Assembly (NCBI RefSeq): GCF_004217215.1
Contig: NZ_SHKP01000006.1
Coordinates: 558,001-622,000 of the forward strand
From: Rivibacter subsaxonicus
Lineage (GTDB): Bacteria > Pseudomonadota > Gammaproteobacteria > Burkholderiales > Burkholderiaceae_C
DNA length: 64,000 nt
Reading direction: 5' to 3'
Made by a program: the position numbers and the translations under genes. Each line of letters begins with the position of its first letter. The stretch's first letter is position 1. A model generated the notes under the pieces. It was not told the origin of the DNA. It did not search any database and saw only the letters and a list, made by a program, of their open reading frames with translations. This document shows, piece after piece, positions 40,705 through 50,305 of this stretch.

Positions 40705-41853
40705 ATGAATCGCTTGTCCCAGCTCGCCACCGGCCTCGCCCTCGCACTCGCGGCGCTGGCGGCGCAGGCCGACATCAATGTCGGCATCACGCTCTCGGCC
40801 ACCGGGCCGGCCGCCTCGCTCGGCATTCCCGAGCGCAACGCCGTGGCGCTGCTGCCGACCACGGTGGCAGGGCAGAAGATCAACTACATCGTGCTCGACG
40901 ATGCCTCGGACACCACTGCCGCGGTCAAGAACGCGCGCAAGTTCATCACCGAGGACAAGGTCGACGTCGTGATCGGCTCGACTACCACGCCCAACTCGCT
41001 GGCGATGATCGACGTGGTCGCCGAGAGCGAGACGCCGATGATCTCGATGGCGGCCAGCAAGGCGATCGTCGAACCCGTCGAGGGCAAGCGACGCTGGATC
41101 TACAAGACGCCGCAGAACGACGCCCAGATGGCCACCGCGATCGTCTCGCACATGATCGACAACAAGATCAAGACGGTGGCCTTCATCGGCTTTGCCGACG
41201 CCTACGGCGAGGGCTGGGCACGCGAGTTCGGCAACATCGCCGAGTTGCGCGGCCTCAAGGTGGTGGCGAGCGAACGCTTTGCCCGTACCGACATGGCGGT
41301 CACCGGCCAGGTGCTCAAGATCGTCGGCGTCAACCCCGACGCGGTGCTGATCGGCGGCTCCGGCACGCCGGCCGCATTACCGCAGAAGACGCTCAAGGAT
41401 CGCGGCTACGCCGGCAAGATCTACCAGACGCACGGTGTGGCCAACGCCGACTTCCTGCGCGTCTGCGGCAAGGACTGCGAGGGCACCTACCTGCCGGCCG
41501 GGCCGATGCTGGTTGCCGACCAGTTGCCAGCCGACAACCCGGTGCGCAAGTCGGCGCTGGTGTTCGTCCGTGCCTACGAAGAGAAGTACGGCAAGGGCAG
41601 CGCCAGCACCTTCGCCGGCCATGCCTGGGATGCCGCCAAGCTGCTCGAGGCGGCGATTCCGGCCGCGCTCAAGGCCGGCGCGCCAGGCACCAAGGCCTTC
41701 CGCGCCGGCTTGCGCGACGCGCTCGAGAAGACCACCGACCTGGCCGGCGCGCACGGCATCTTCAACATGAGCCCGACCGACCACCTCGGCCTCGACCAGC
41801 GCGCGCGCGTGATGGTCAGGATCGAGAACGGGGCCTGGAAGTACGTGAAGTAG
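40705..41853 (+). CDS. Branched-chain-amino-acid-type ABC substrate-binding protein, probable aromatic acid uptake
   Basis: A 382-aa periplasmic binding protein of the LivJ/LivK (type I) fold. The signal peptide LSQLATGLALALAALAAQA is cleaved before ADINVG. GITLSATGPAASLGIPERNA and VIGSTTTPNSLAMIDV form the ligand cleft as in the family. A GGAG ribosome site precedes ATG 40705. No permease or ATPase genes are adjacent. The operator shared with the paa operon, and the convergent paaR gene whose 3' end overlaps it by 38 bases, suggest phenylacetate or a related aromatic acid as ligand; this is inference. Confidence 0.87.
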   Translation: MNRLSQLATGLALALAALAAQADINVGITLSATGPAASLGIPERNAVALLPTTVAGQKINYIVLDDASDTTAAVKNARKFITEDKVDVVIGSTTTPNSLAMIDVVAESETPMISMAASKAIVEPVEGKRRWIYKTPQNDAQMATAIVSHMIDNKIKTVAFIGFADAYGEGWAREFGNIAELRGLKVVASERFARTDMAVTGQVLKIVGVNPDAVLIGGSGTPAALPQKTLKDRGYAGKIYQTHGVANADFLRVCGKDCEGTYLPAGPMLVADQLPADNPVRKSALVFVRAYEEKYGKGSASTFAGHAWDAAKLLEAAIPAALKAGAPGTKAFRAGLRDALEKTTDLAGAHGIFNMSPTDHLGLDQRARVMVRIENGAWKYVK

Positions 41854-42475
41854 CGCGCGCTGCTGCCGGCGCCCGCGCCGGCAGCGCGCCGAAGCCGCCC
41901 CGACACACCGCCAGCACGGCGGCGGCGAAGTCTTCGTAGCTGAGCTCGCCCTTCGGGTCGAGCCAGGTGAAGGTCCAGTTGATCATGCCGAGCAGCATCA
42001 TCGTCGCGGCGGTGAGCTCGGCGCCGTCGATCCCGGGCGCGAGCGCGGCCTGGACGACGCCGCGAAAGGCCTCGACCACCTGGCGCTCCTGGGCCCGGAT
42101 GCGGCGCCGCTCGCGGGTGGGCAGATGCTCCACGTCCTGCAGCAGCAGCTTGTGGACTGCCTGCGAGGTCTGGTACTCGTCGAGAAAGGCGCGCACCAGG
42201 GCGTCGAGATGGGCCTGAGCTTCGAGTTCGCGCGCGGCGACCTCCTCGCACAGCGCGAGCAGGCGCCGCGTGTAGCCGTCGAAGAGCGCGAGCAGAATCG
42301 ATTCCTTGCTCGTGAAGTAGTGGTAGAGCAGCGACTTGGAGACGCCGCAGCGCGCCGCCAGGTCGCTCATCGAGGCCGCCGCATAGCCCAGTTCGGCGAA
42401 GGCGAGGGCGGCCTGGTCGAGGATCAGCGACTGCTGCGTCGGGCTGATCGGTGCGGTATCGGAGCGGGTCGGCAT
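41816..42475 (-). CDS. paaR: TetR-family repressor of phenylacetate degradation
   Basis: A 219-aa TetR regulator. The N-terminal helix-turn-helix is ILDQAALAFAELGYAAASMS and GVSKSLLYHYFTSKESILLA (about residues 18-63); the C-terminal part is the ligand domain. It is divergent from paaA across a promoter carrying a TetR-type palindrome, and convergent with the binding-protein gene. In related bacteria PaaR is released by phenylacetyl-CoA, so that is the likely effector. The last 30 residues are Arg/Ser-rich and overlap the neighbouring gene, so the functional domain may end earlier. Confidence 0.85.
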   Translation of the reverse strand: MPTRSDTAPISPTQQSLILDQAALAFAELGYAAASMSDLAARCGVSKSLLYHYFTSKESILLALFDGYTRRLLALCEEVAARELEAQAHLDALVRAFLDEYQTSQAVHKLLLQDVEHLPTRERRRIRAQERQVVEAFRGVVQAALAPGIDGAELTAATMMLLGMINWTFTWLDPKGELSYEDFAAAVLAVCRGGFGALPARAPAAARATSRTSRPRSRS

Positions 42476-42514
42476 GGCGGCGCACGATAGTCGGGTCGCC
42501 GTCGGAGGTCAACC

Positions 42515-42543
42515 TTGACTGACCGGTCGGTCAGGCCTATAAA
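42515..42543 (+). promoter_or_regulatory. paa operon promoter with overlapping operator
   Basis: TTGACT (42515-42520) and TATAAA (42538-42543) are 17 bases apart, close to the ideal sigma-70 promoter. The operator CTGACCG-GT-CGGTCAG (42519-42534) covers the end of the -35 box and the spacer, so a bound repressor would block RNA polymerase. paaA starts 30 bases downstream after CCAGGAG. Confidence 0.8.
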
Positions 42544-42572
42544 CAGGGTGGTGCTTTCTGCCAGGAGTCGTG

Positions 42573-43568
42573 ATGTACGCCCAACTCGTCGATACCGGTG
42601 CCACCCATCTGCGCTCGGCCGAGGAACTGTCGGCCGAGGAGCGCGCCTTCCAGGAAGCTATCGATGCCGACATCAAGGTCGAGCCGCGCGACTGGATGCC
42701 GGCCGCCTATCGCAAGACCCTGACGCGCCAGATCGCCCAGCATGCGCACTCAGAGGTGGTCGGCATGCTGCCCGAGGGCAACTGGATCTCGCGCGCGCCT
42801 TCGCTCAAGCGCAAGTGTGTGCTACTGGCCAAGGTGCAGGACGAGGCTGGCCACGCGCAGTACCTCTACGGCGCGGTCGAGACGCTGGGTGCCTCACGCG
42901 ACGCGCTCTACGAAGACATGCTCGCTGGGCGCATGAAGTACTCGAGCATCTTCAATTACCCCACGCTGAGTTGGGCCGACATCGGCACCATCGGCTGGCT
43001 GGTCGATGGCGCGGCGATCATCAACCAGATCCCGCTCTGCCGCTGTTCCTACGGCCCGTACGCGCGGGCGATGGTGCGCATCTGCAAGGAAGAGAGCTTC
43101 CACCAGCGCCAGGGTTTCGACATCATGGTCTCGCTGTGCAAGGGCACGCCGGCGCAAAAGCAGATGGCGCAGGACGCGCTGAACCGCTGGTGGTGGCCGG
43201 CGGTGATGATGTTCGGCCCGCCCGACGGCGAGTCGGTGCACTCGGCGCAGAGCGCGGCCTGGAAGATCAAGCTTTTCAGCAACGACGAGTTGCGCCAGAA
43301 GTTCATCGACCAGACGGTGCCGCAGGCGCGGCACCTTGGGCTGACGATCCCCGATGCCGATCTGGCCTTCGACGCGGCCAGCGGTCACTGGCGCATCGGC
43401 GCGATCGACTGGAGCGAGTTCTATCGCGTCATCAAGGGCGAGGGGCCATGCAATGTCGAGCGCCTGGCGGCGCGCAACAAGGCCTGGGACGAGGGCGCCT
43501 GGGTGCGCGAGGCGGCGCTGGCCCATGCGGCCAAGCGAGCCAAGCGATCGATCGGGGAGGCCGCATGA
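42573..43568 (+). CDS. paaA: Phenylacetyl-CoA 1,2-epoxidase subunit PaaA (catalytic)
   Basis: Diiron oxygenase subunit (331 aa) that epoxidises the ring of phenylacetyl-CoA. The two carboxylate-bridged diiron motifs are [13 protein letters not shown] and [12 protein letters not shown] (E-x-x-H). ATG 42573 with GGAG 7 bases upstream was chosen over GTG 42570. It leads the operon paaABCDE-Y-G-I-K. Its stop overlaps paaB. Confidence 0.96.
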   Translation: MYAQLVDTGATHLRSAEELSAEERAFQEAIDADIKVEPRDWMPAAYRKTLTRQIAQHAHSEVVGMLPEGNWISRAPSLKRKCVLLAKVQDEAGHAQYLYGAVETLGASRDALYEDMLAGRMKYSSIFNYPTLSWADIGTIGWLVDGAAIINQIPLCRCSYGPYARAMVRICKEESFHQRQGFDIMVSLCKGTPAQKQMAQDALNRWWWPAVMMFGPPDGESVHSAQSAAWKIKLFSNDELRQKFIDQTVPQARHLGLTIPDADLAFDAASGHWRIGAIDWSEFYRVIKGEGPCNVERLAARNKAWDEGAWVREAALAHAAKRAKRSIGEAA

Positions 43569-43852
43569 GCAACGCCGAATGGCCGCTGTGGGAGGTCTTC
43601 GTGCGCAGCCAGCATGGCCTGGCCCACAAGCACGTGGGCAGCCTGCGCGCCGCCGACGCCGCGATGGCCTTGGAGAACGCGCGCGACGTCTACACCCGTC
43701 GCAACGAGGGCCTGAGCCTGTGGGTCGTGCGCTCGGCCGACATCACCGCGAGCGAACCCTCGCAGCGCGGCGAGCTGTTCGACCCGGCGGCCGACAAGGT
43801 CTACCGCCATCCGACCTTCTACGACGTGCCGGCTGGCGTGGAGCATCTGTGA
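43565..43852 (+). CDS. paaB: Phenylacetyl-CoA 1,2-epoxidase subunit PaaB
   Basis: Small (95 aa) non-catalytic subunit of the epoxidase. The start [20 protein letters not shown] and the middle [18 protein letters not shown], then [17 protein letters not shown], are diagnostic. It bridges PaaAC dimers in the complex. ATG overlaps the paaA stop and its own stop overlaps the paaC GTG. Confidence 0.95.
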   Translation: MSNAEWPLWEVFVRSQHGLAHKHVGSLRAADAAMALENARDVYTRRNEGLSLWVVRSADITASEPSQRGELFDPAADKVYRHPTFYDVPAGVEHL

Positions 43853-44592
43853 GCGCCGTCGCCGCCAGCACTGTCGACGCGTCGCTTTTCGCGCTGTGCC
43901 TGCGCCTGGGCGACAGCGCGCTGATCCTCTCGCAGCGGCTCGGTGCCTGGTGCGGTCACGGCCCGGCGTTGGAGGAAGACATCGCGCTGACCAACACCGC
44001 GCTCGATCTGCTCGGCCAAGCGCGGCTCTGGCTGTCGCTGGCGGGCGAGGTCGAGGGCGCCGGCCGCGACGAGGACGCGCTGGCCTACTGGCGCGACGAC
44101 CGCGAGTTCCGCAATCTGCTGATCACCGAACAGCCCAACGGCGACTACGCACAGACGATGGTGCGCCAGTTCCTGTTCGACGCCTGGCACCGGCTCGTGC
44201 TCGAGCGGCTGGGCGAGCACCACGACTCGCGCGTCGCGGCCATCGCCGCCAAAGCCCACAAGGAGGTGCTCTACCACCTGCGGCGCAGTGCCGACTGGGT
44301 GGTGCGGCTCGGCGATGGCACCGAAGAGAGCCATGCCCGCACGCAGGCCACGCTCGATCTGCTGTGGCCTCACGCCGGCGAGATGTTCCTGATCGACGAG
44401 ATCGATGGTGAAGGGCTGCGCGCCGACTGGGACGCGCAGGTCGACGCGGTGCTCGCCGACGCCACGCTGTGCCGGCCCGCGAGCACCTGGGCCCAGCAGG
44501 GCAGCGGCCAGGGGCGCCACACCGAGCACCTGTCGCGCTTGCTGGCCGAGATGCAGGTCGTGGCGCGCGCGCATCCGGGAGCGCACTGGTGA
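43849..44592 (+). CDS. paaC: Phenylacetyl-CoA 1,2-epoxidase subunit PaaC (structural)
   Basis: Ferritin-fold structural partner of PaaA (247 aa) that lacks a functional diiron site. Marks are LCLRLGDSALILSQRLGAWC, EEDIALTNTALDLLGQARLW and YHLRRSADWVVRLGDGTEES. GTG 43849 overlaps the paaB stop as GTGA, which is why it is taken as start. The PaaAC pair is the catalytic core. Confidence 0.95.
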   Translation: MSAVAASTVDASLFALCLRLGDSALILSQRLGAWCGHGPALEEDIALTNTALDLLGQARLWLSLAGEVEGAGRDEDALAYWRDDREFRNLLITEQPNGDYAQTMVRQFLFDAWHRLVLERLGEHHDSRVAAIAAKAHKEVLYHLRRSADWVVRLGDGTEESHARTQATLDLLWPHAGEMFLIDEIDGEGLRADWDAQVDAVLADATLCRPASTWAQQGSGQGRHTEHLSRLLAEMQVVARAHPGAHW

Positions 44593-45134
44593 GCATGGTC
44601 GCCGCGCGGCCCGCGGTCGAGACGGTCTGGCAATGGCTGTCGGCCGTGCTGGACCCGGAGATCCCGGTGATCTCGGTGGTCGAGCTCGGCATCGTGCGCG
44701 AGGTGGCCTGGCGCGAGGAGTCCCTGGTCGTCACCGTCACGCCGACCTACAGCGGCTGCCCGGCGACCGAAGTCATCAGCGCCGACATCGAAGGCGCCTT
44801 GCGGGCCCATGGCATCGAGCAGGTCCGCATCGAGACGCGGCTGGCGCCGGCCTGGACCACCGACTGGCTGGCCGAGCCGGCGCGCGAAAAACTGCGCGCC
44901 TTCGGCATCGCGCCGCCGGGTCGGCGCGATCCACCGCTTTCGCCAACAGGTCCGACACAGCGGCCGGGCCGTGTGCTCGACATCCGCTCGCTCGATGCGG
45001 AGGCGGCGCCGGTCTGTCCGCATTGCGGCTCGGCGCACACGCGGCTGGTCAGCGGCTTCGGCTCGACGCCCTGCAAATCCGCCCATGTCTGCAACGACTG
45101 CCTCGAACCCTTCGAGCGCTTCAAGTGCCATTGA
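44589..45134 (+). CDS. paaD: Phenylacetate epoxidase maturation protein PaaD
   Basis: A 181-aa protein with an N-terminal MIP18/DUF59 domain (VLDPEIPVISVVELGIVREV, PTYSGCPATEVI with conserved Cys) and a C-terminal zinc-ribbon-like segment (CPHCGSAHTRL, CNDCLEPFERFKCH). It is thought to help assemble iron clusters of the epoxidase. GTG 44589 overlaps the paaC stop; ATG 44595 two codons later is an alternative. Confidence 0.93.
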   Translation: MSMVAARPAVETVWQWLSAVLDPEIPVISVVELGIVREVAWREESLVVTVTPTYSGCPATEVISADIEGALRAHGIEQVRIETRLAPAWTTDWLAEPAREKLRAFGIAPPGRRDPPLSPTGPTQRPGRVLDIRSLDAEAAPVCPHCGSAHTRLVSGFGSTPCKSAHVCNDCLEPFERFKCH

Positions 45135-46223
45135 ATGACTGAACTGCGCTTTCACCCGCTGCGGATTGCCGAAGCCCGCGCCGACACGCGCGATGCACTG
45201 GTGCTCGGTTTCGAGCTACCGACCGCCCTGCGCGAGACCTTCCTCGGCTTCAGGCCCGGCCAGTTCCTGACGCTGAAGGCGACGGTCGATGGCGCGGAGC
45301 AGGGTCGCAACTACTCGATCTGCAGCGCGCCGCACGAAGGGCGTCTGCAGGTCGCGATCAAGCGGGTTCATGGTGGCCTGTTCTCCGAATGGGCCCACGC
45401 CCATCTGAAGGCCGGCACCAGCATCGAGGTGGCGCCGCCCGACGGCCGCTTCGGCGTGCCGGCACCGGCCGCGCCGGGCGCGGCGCGCCATGTGCTGGCC
45501 TTCGCCGCCGGCAGCGGCATCACGCCGATCCTGGCGATCGTCAAGCATCTGTTCGCCAGCGAGCCGGGCGTGCGCGTCAGCCTGGTCTACGGCAACCGGG
45601 CCTCTTCGAGCGTGATGTTCCGCGACGAACTGGCGGGGCTGAAGGATCGCCATCTCGATCGCTTCACGCTGCTGCACGTGCTCAGCCGCGAGCCGCAGGA
45701 CATCGACCTGCTGCACGGCCGGATCGACCGCGAGCGCGTGCTCGCGCTGCTGCGCCAGTGGCTGCCGCTGGCCGATGTCGACGCGGCGCTGGCCTGCGGG
45801 CCGCAGCCGATGATGGAGGCGGTGCGCGACGTGCTGCGCGAGGAAGGGCTGGCGCCGGAGCGCATCCGCACCGAGTTGTTCGTGGTGGCCGGCGCACCCA
45901 AGCCGCGCCGGATCGACGTCGCTCAATCCGACGAGCATTGCGAAGTCGCGCTGGTGATGGATGGCAGCACCCGCGTGTTCTCGATGCCGCGCGACGGCAG
46001 CATCTCGCTGCTCAACGCGGCGCTCGGCGCCGGCATCGACGTGCGCCACTCGTGCAAGAGCGGGGTCTGCGCCACCTGCCGCTGCAAGCTCACCGCCGGC
46101 GAGATCGACATGGACGCGGCCCACGCGCTCGAGGACTACGAGATCGCGCGCGGCTTCAGGCTGGCCTGCCAGAGCTATCCGGCCACCGCGGCCGTGACGG
46201 TCGACTTCGACCAGGATCAATAG
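45135..46223 (+). CDS. paaE: Phenylacetyl-CoA 1,2-epoxidase reductase PaaE
   Basis: Electron donor for PaaA (362 aa). It has an N-terminal FAD/NADPH reductase unit ([49 protein letters not shown]) and a C-terminal plant-type [2Fe-2S] domain ([18 protein letters not shown], then LACQSYP). ATG 45135 follows the paaD stop directly. Confidence 0.96.
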   Translation: MTELRFHPLRIAEARADTRDALVLGFELPTALRETFLGFRPGQFLTLKATVDGAEQGRNYSICSAPHEGRLQVAIKRVHGGLFSEWAHAHLKAGTSIEVAPPDGRFGVPAPAAPGAARHVLAFAAGSGITPILAIVKHLFASEPGVRVSLVYGNRASSSVMFRDELAGLKDRHLDRFTLLHVLSREPQDIDLLHGRIDRERVLALLRQWLPLADVDAALACGPQPMMEAVRDVLREEGLAPERIRTELFVVAGAPKPRRIDVAQSDEHCEVALVMDGSTRVFSMPRDGSISLLNAALGAGIDVRHSCKSGVCATCRCKLTAGEIDMDAAHALEDYEIARGFRLACQSYPATAAVTVDFDQDQ

Positions 46224-46234
46224 GGAAGCAAGCC

Positions 46235-46843
46235 ATGCCCTGCTACGAGATCGACGGCCTGGTGCCGGTGGTGCATCCGAGCGCCTTCGTGCACCCGAGT
46301 GCCGAACTGATCGGCGATGTCTGGGTCGGCGAGAACGTCTACGTCGGCCCCTGCGCCAGCCTGCGCGGCGACTTCGGCCGGCTGGTGCTGGAGGCCGGCA
46401 GCAACCTGCAGGACCACTGCACGATGCACGGCTTTCCGGGTGCCGACACGGTGGTCGAGATCAACGGCCACATCGGCCACGGCGCGGTGCTGCATGGCTG
46501 CCGCGTGCGGCGCAACGCGCTGGTCGGCATGAACGCGGTGGTGATGGACCTGGCCGAGGTCGGCGAGGATTCCTTCGTCGCCGCGATGGCCTTCGTCAAG
46601 GCCGGGCTGAAGGTACCGCCACGCAGCCTGCTGGCCGGCGTGCCGGGCAAGGTGGTGCGCGAGCTCACGGCCGCCGAACTGGCCTGGAAGATCGAGGGCA
46701 CCGCCACCTACCACCGGCTCGCGCAGCGCTGCCACGCGAGCCTGCATCCGGTGATGGCCCGCACGCTGGACGACATGGACCGGCCGCGCTGGCAGGCCGA
46801 GGACTTGCGCCCGCTGGTGCAGCAGCGGCAGGATACGGACTGA
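46235..46843 (+). CDS. paaY: Hexapeptide-repeat protein PaaY (thioesterase / carbonic anhydrase-like)
   Basis: A left-handed beta-helix protein of 202 aa with hexapeptide repeats and the zinc His in HCTMHG and [14 protein letters not shown], as in gamma-carbonic anhydrases. In E. coli PaaY is a thioesterase active on dead-end ring-derived CoA thioesters. The C-terminal [13 protein letters not shown] is typical of PaaY. It starts 11 bases after paaE with GGGAAGC upstream. Confidence 0.9.
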   Translation: MPCYEIDGLVPVVHPSAFVHPSAELIGDVWVGENVYVGPCASLRGDFGRLVLEAGSNLQDHCTMHGFPGADTVVEINGHIGHGAVLHGCRVRRNALVGMNAVVMDLAEVGEDSFVAAMAFVKAGLKVPPRSLLAGVPGKVVRELTAAELAWKIEGTATYHRLAQRCHASLHPVMARTLDDMDRPRWQAEDLRPLVQQRQDTD

Positions 46844-46857
46844 TCGCGGGAGCAAGC

Positions 46858-47646
46858 ATGGCCTATGCAAATCTGATCGTCGACACGCGTGAGGGGATCG
46901 CCCGCATCACGCTCAACCGGCCGGACCGGCTCAACAGCTTCAACGACGCGATGCACGCCGAGTTGCGCGACGCGCTCGGCGCGGCCGAGGATCCGGCAGT
47001 GCGCGTCGTCGTCATCGGCGGCGCCGGGCGCGGCTTCTGTGCCGGCCAGGACCTGGGCGAGGGCGCCGCGGCCGGTCCGGGCGAGTCGCTCGACCTCGGT
47101 CGCACGCTCGAACAGAACTACCTGCCGCTGATCACTCGAATCCGCGCGCTGCGCAAGCCGGTGATCGCTGCCGTGGGCGGCGTCGCCGCCGGTGCCGGCG
47201 CCAGCCTCGCGCTGGCCTGCGACCTGGTCATCGCGACGCGCTCGGCCAGCTTCATCCAGGCCTTCAGCAAGATCGCGCTGGTGCCCGACGCCGGTGGCAC
47301 CTGGCTGCTGCCGCGGCTGGTCGGCCGCCAGCGGGCGATGGGCCTGGCGCTGCTGGGCGACAAGCTCAGCGCCGAGCAGGCCGAGCAATGGGGGCTGATC
47401 TGGCGCTGTGTCGATGACGCCGCCTTCCCTGCCGAGGTCGACGCGCTGGCCGCGCGGCTGGCCACGGCGCCGACCCAGGCGCTGGCACGCATCAAGCAGG
47501 CGCTCGATGCCAGCGAAGGCAACGACCTGCTCGCGCAGATGCAGCTCGAAGTGAAGTTGCAGCGCGAACTCGGCGCCAGCCCCGACTTCGCCGAGGGCGT
47601 GGCGGCCTTTGCCGAGAAGCGCGCGCCGCGCTTCAGCGGGCGATGA
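46858..47646 (+). CDS. paaG: Oxepin-forming 1,2-epoxyphenylacetyl-CoA isomerase PaaG
   Basis: Crotonase-superfamily enzyme (262 aa) that isomerises ring 1,2-epoxyphenylacetyl-CoA to oxepin-CoA. The oxyanion hole is in GAGRGFCAGQDLGEG and AAVGGVAAGAGASLALACD; the catalytic Asp lies in LVPDAGGTWLLPRLVGR. Its stop overlaps paaI. PaaZ, PaaF, PaaH and PaaJ for the later steps are not in the window. Confidence 0.93.
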   Translation: MAYANLIVDTREGIARITLNRPDRLNSFNDAMHAELRDALGAAEDPAVRVVVIGGAGRGFCAGQDLGEGAAAGPGESLDLGRTLEQNYLPLITRIRALRKPVIAAVGGVAAGAGASLALACDLVIATRSASFIQAFSKIALVPDAGGTWLLPRLVGRQRAMGLALLGDKLSAEQAEQWGLIWRCVDDAAFPAEVDALAARLATAPTQALARIKQALDASEGNDLLAQMQLEVKLQRELGASPDFAEGVAAFAEKRAPRFSGR

Positions 47647-48149
47647 GCACCGGCCCCGGCGTCGATCCGCGCAGCGTCGACCCGAGCGCCTTTGGCGAGA
47701 CGACGCTGCCCTCCGACCCGCAGGCGCTGGCCGAGGCCTGCGGCCGCGCGATGTGGGCGCGCGACCATGCCTCGCAGGCGCTGGGCATGCGGCTCGACGA
47801 GATCGGCCCCGGCCGCGCGGTGATGCAGATGCGGGTGCGCATCGACATGCTCAACGGTCATGGCAGCTGCCACGGCGGCTTCATCTTCGCGTTGGCCGAC
47901 AGTTGCTTCGCCTTTGCCTGCAACAGCTACAACCAGGTCTGCGTCGCGGCCGGATGCCAGATCGACTATCTCGCGCCGGCCGGCGAAGGCGAACTGCTGT
48001 TGGCCGAGGGAGTCGAGCGCGCCCGCAGCGGACGCAGCGGGGTCTACGACATCCGGGTCAGCAACGAACAGGGAGCCACCGTGGCGCTGATGCGCGGGCG
48101 CAGCCGCCGACTCGAAGGCAGCGTGGTCGACGCCCCGCCGAAGCCCTGA
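47643..48149 (+). CDS. paaI: Hydroxyphenylacetyl-CoA thioesterase PaaI
   Basis: Hot-dog-fold thioesterase (168 aa) that clears inhibitory CoA esters. HGSCHGGFIFALADSCFAFA contains the catalytic His/Asp region; YLAPAGEGELLLAEGVERAR follows. The N-terminal 40 residues are longer than usual. ATG 47643 overlaps the paaG stop. Confidence 0.93.
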   Translation: MSTGPGVDPRSVDPSAFGETTLPSDPQALAEACGRAMWARDHASQALGMRLDEIGPGRAVMQMRVRIDMLNGHGSCHGGFIFALADSCFAFACNSYNQVCVAAGCQIDYLAPAGEGELLLAEGVERARSGRSGVYDIRVSNEQGATVALMRGRSRRLEGSVVDAPPKP

Positions 48150-48164
48150 TTGCCAAGGACGCGC

Positions 48165-49475
48165 ATGCACCGCTTTGCCCCCAAGCCCGCAGAACTGGAC
48201 CCCATCGAACTGGCCAGCCGCGACGAGATCGCCGCGCTGCAGCTGCAGCGGCTGCGCGCCACGCTGGAGCGTGTCTACGCCAACGTGCCGCATTACCGGG
48301 CCTCCTTCGATGCGGCCGGCGTCCATCCGGCCGAGCTGCGCACGCTGGCCGACCTGGCGAAGTTTCCGTTCACCGCCAAGGCCGACCTGCGCGCCAACTA
48401 CCCCTTCGGAATGTTCGCGGTGCCGCGCGAGCAGATCGCGCGAGTGCACGCCTCGAGTGGCACCACGGGCAAGCCGACCGTGGTCGGCTACACGCAGGGC
48501 GACATCGAGCACTGGGCCGATCTGGTGGCGCGCTCGATCCGCGCCTCGGGCGGCCGTCGTGGCGACATGGTGCACGTGGCCTACGGCTATGGCCTGTTCA
48601 CCGGCGGCCTCGGCGCGCACTACGGCGCCGAGAAGCTCGGTTGCACCGTGGTGCCGATGAGCGGCGGCCAGACCGAGAAGCAGATCCAGCTGATCTGCGA
48701 CTTCAAGCCACGCATCATCATGGTCACGCCGAGCTACATGCAGGTGCTGATCGAGGGCTTCGAGAAGGCCGGCATCGACCCGCGCAGCACATCGCTGCAG
48801 ATCGGCATCTTCGGCGCCGAACCCTGGACCGAGGCGATGCGCGCCGAGATCGAGGCACGCGCCGGCATCGACGCGGTCGACATCTACGGCCTGTCGGAGG
48901 TGATGGGCCCAGGCGTGGCCAACGAGTGCATCGAGAGCAAGGACGGGCCGGTGATCTGGGAGGACCACTTCTACCCGGAGATCATCGACCCCGACACCGG
49001 CGCCGTGCTGGCCGACGGCGAAGAGGGCGAACTGGTGTTCACCACGCTGAGCAAGGAAGGCATGCCGGTGGTGCGCTACCGCACGCGCGACCTCACGCGC
49101 CTGCTGCCGCCGACCTCGCGCAGCTTCCGGCGCATCGGCAAGATCGTCGGCCGCAGCGACGACATGCTGATCATCCGCGGCGTGAACCTGTTCCCGACGC
49201 AGGTCGAGGAACTGATCCTCAAGGAAGGCCGGCTCGGCGGGCAGTACCAGCTGGTCGTGACGCGCGAGGGGCCGCTCGATGAACTGGAGGTCCGTTGTGA
49301 GCGCCTAGCCTCGGTGGCCGAGAGCGAGGCAGCGGCGGTTGGCGCTGCGCTCGCCGAGCGCATCAAGACGCTGATCGGCGTGAACTGCCGCGTCAGCGTG
49401 CTGGCACCCGACGCCATCGAGCGCACGCTGGTCGGCAAGGCGCGTCGCGTCATCGATCAGCGACCACGGGGCTGA
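48165..49475 (+). CDS. paaK: Phenylacetate-CoA ligase
   Basis: AMP-forming ligase (436 aa) that activates phenylacetate to phenylacetyl-CoA, the pathway entry step. The P-loop is VHASSGTTGKPTVVGYT, followed by YGLSEVMGPGVANEC and the hinge and C-terminal Lys region (KIVGRSDDMLIIRGVNLFPT). ATG 48165 with AAGGA 6 bases upstream was preferred to TTG 48150. It is last in the paa operon and stops 31 bases before tRNA-Arg. Confidence 0.96.
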   Translation: MHRFAPKPAELDPIELASRDEIAALQLQRLRATLERVYANVPHYRASFDAAGVHPAELRTLADLAKFPFTAKADLRANYPFGMFAVPREQIARVHASSGTTGKPTVVGYTQGDIEHWADLVARSIRASGGRRGDMVHVAYGYGLFTGGLGAHYGAEKLGCTVVPMSGGQTEKQIQLICDFKPRIIMVTPSYMQVLIEGFEKAGIDPRSTSLQIGIFGAEPWTEAMRAEIEARAGIDAVDIYGLSEVMGPGVANECIESKDGPVIWEDHFYPEIIDPDTGAVLADGEEGELVFTTLSKEGMPVVRYRTRDLTRLLPPTSRSFRRIGKIVGRSDDMLIIRGVNLFPTQVEELILKEGRLGGQYQLVVTREGPLDELEVRCERLASVAESEAAAVGAALAERIKTLIGVNCRVSVLAPDAIERTLVGKARRVIDQRPRG

Positions 49476-49506
49476 AGCCGGCAGGCCCCGTAAACTCGCG
49501 GCCACA

Positions 49507-49583
49507 CTGCCCGTAGCTCAACTGGATAGAGCACCAGCCTTCTAAGCTGGGGGTCGGGGGTTCGAGTCCCTCCGGGCAGGCCA
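49507..49583 (+). tRNA. tRNA-Arg (anticodon TCT)
   Basis: A 77-base tRNA with encoded CCA. The acceptor CTGCCCG pairs with CGGGCAG, the anticodon stem CCAGC/GCTGG encloses CTTCTAA (anticodon TCT), and the T arm is GGGGG-TTCGAGT-CCCTC. A TAAACT -10 box lies at 49491-49496. It reads towards the exosortase genes, 36 bases from the end of epsI. Confidence 0.97.
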
Positions 49584-49618
49584 TGTCGTCGCGCCGCGGG
49601 CGCGTCGACGACCGAGAA

Positions 49619-50305
49619 CTAGGTCTGGTCGAGAGTACCTTCGACTCGAGCCAAGTCGGCAGGGGAGAGCGCACGCGAGAGCGCGTCGATGAATTCGGCG
49701 TGCAGCGCGAAGCCTCGCTGGGCGTCAGCATCGATGCTCGAGACGCGAACGAGCAAGCCGTCGGCGCTCTGGTGGCGCACGGCGTGGGCGAGCCGGCGCA
49801 GACGGAAGGTATTCGCGTCCGCGGTGCGCTCGCCGCTGAGAACGGCCCAGTAGGTGACCGGTTCGGGGCGCAAGGGCATCTCGGCGACCAGACGCGTGAC
49901 CGGCACCGACCGGCCGTTGCTCATGATCTGTTCCTGGTGGCGGCCATGCACGGCAAAGCCGCTGTAGCGGTAGCAGACCTCGGGCCAATGGAGTTGCAAG
50001 TTCGACGACTGTTCGCTGCCCCAGGCAACCGAAAGCATCACCCGGCGCCGGGCCGAGTCCGTGTAGACGCGCTCCAGCAGCCGCTGGTAGAGGCGCTTGC
50101 TCAGGTCGTTAGCAGGACGAATGAAGGCTGCCGACAACTGCTCGACGCGCCACGCGCCGAATGCACTGGGGAAGATCTGCTCGAGGTCCGGTGGGGGCTG
50201 TGCGTCGTCCAACCGGGTCGGCCGGGCGACGCTGCCCAATGCCGCGGCGGCACCCATGCCGGCGGTCAGGACGAGGGCGCGGCGGCGGCTGAGGGTGGCG
50301 TTCAT
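49619..50305 (-). CDS. epsI: EpsI-family exosortase-associated protein
   Basis: A 228-aa exported protein of the EpsI (DUF3485) family that accompanies exosortases. RRRALVLTAGMGAAAALGSVA is a likely signal or anchor with twin-Arg character. The body has PSAFGAWRVEQLSAAFIRPA and LSVAWGSEQSSNLQLHWPEVC, YRYSGFAV (family Cys-Tyr motif). Its start overlaps the xrtB stop, so the two are coupled. Function in sorting or EPS export is not established. Confidence 0.85.
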   Translation of the reverse strand: MNATLSRRRALVLTAGMGAAAALGSVARPTRLDDAQPPPDLEQIFPSAFGAWRVEQLSAAFIRPANDLSKRLYQRLLERVYTDSARRRVMLSVAWGSEQSSNLQLHWPEVCYRYSGFAVHGRHQEQIMSNGRSVPVTRLVAEMPLRPEPVTYWAVLSGERTADANTFRLRRLAHAVRHQSADGLLVRVSSIDADAQRGFALHAEFIDALSRALSPADLARVEGTLDQT

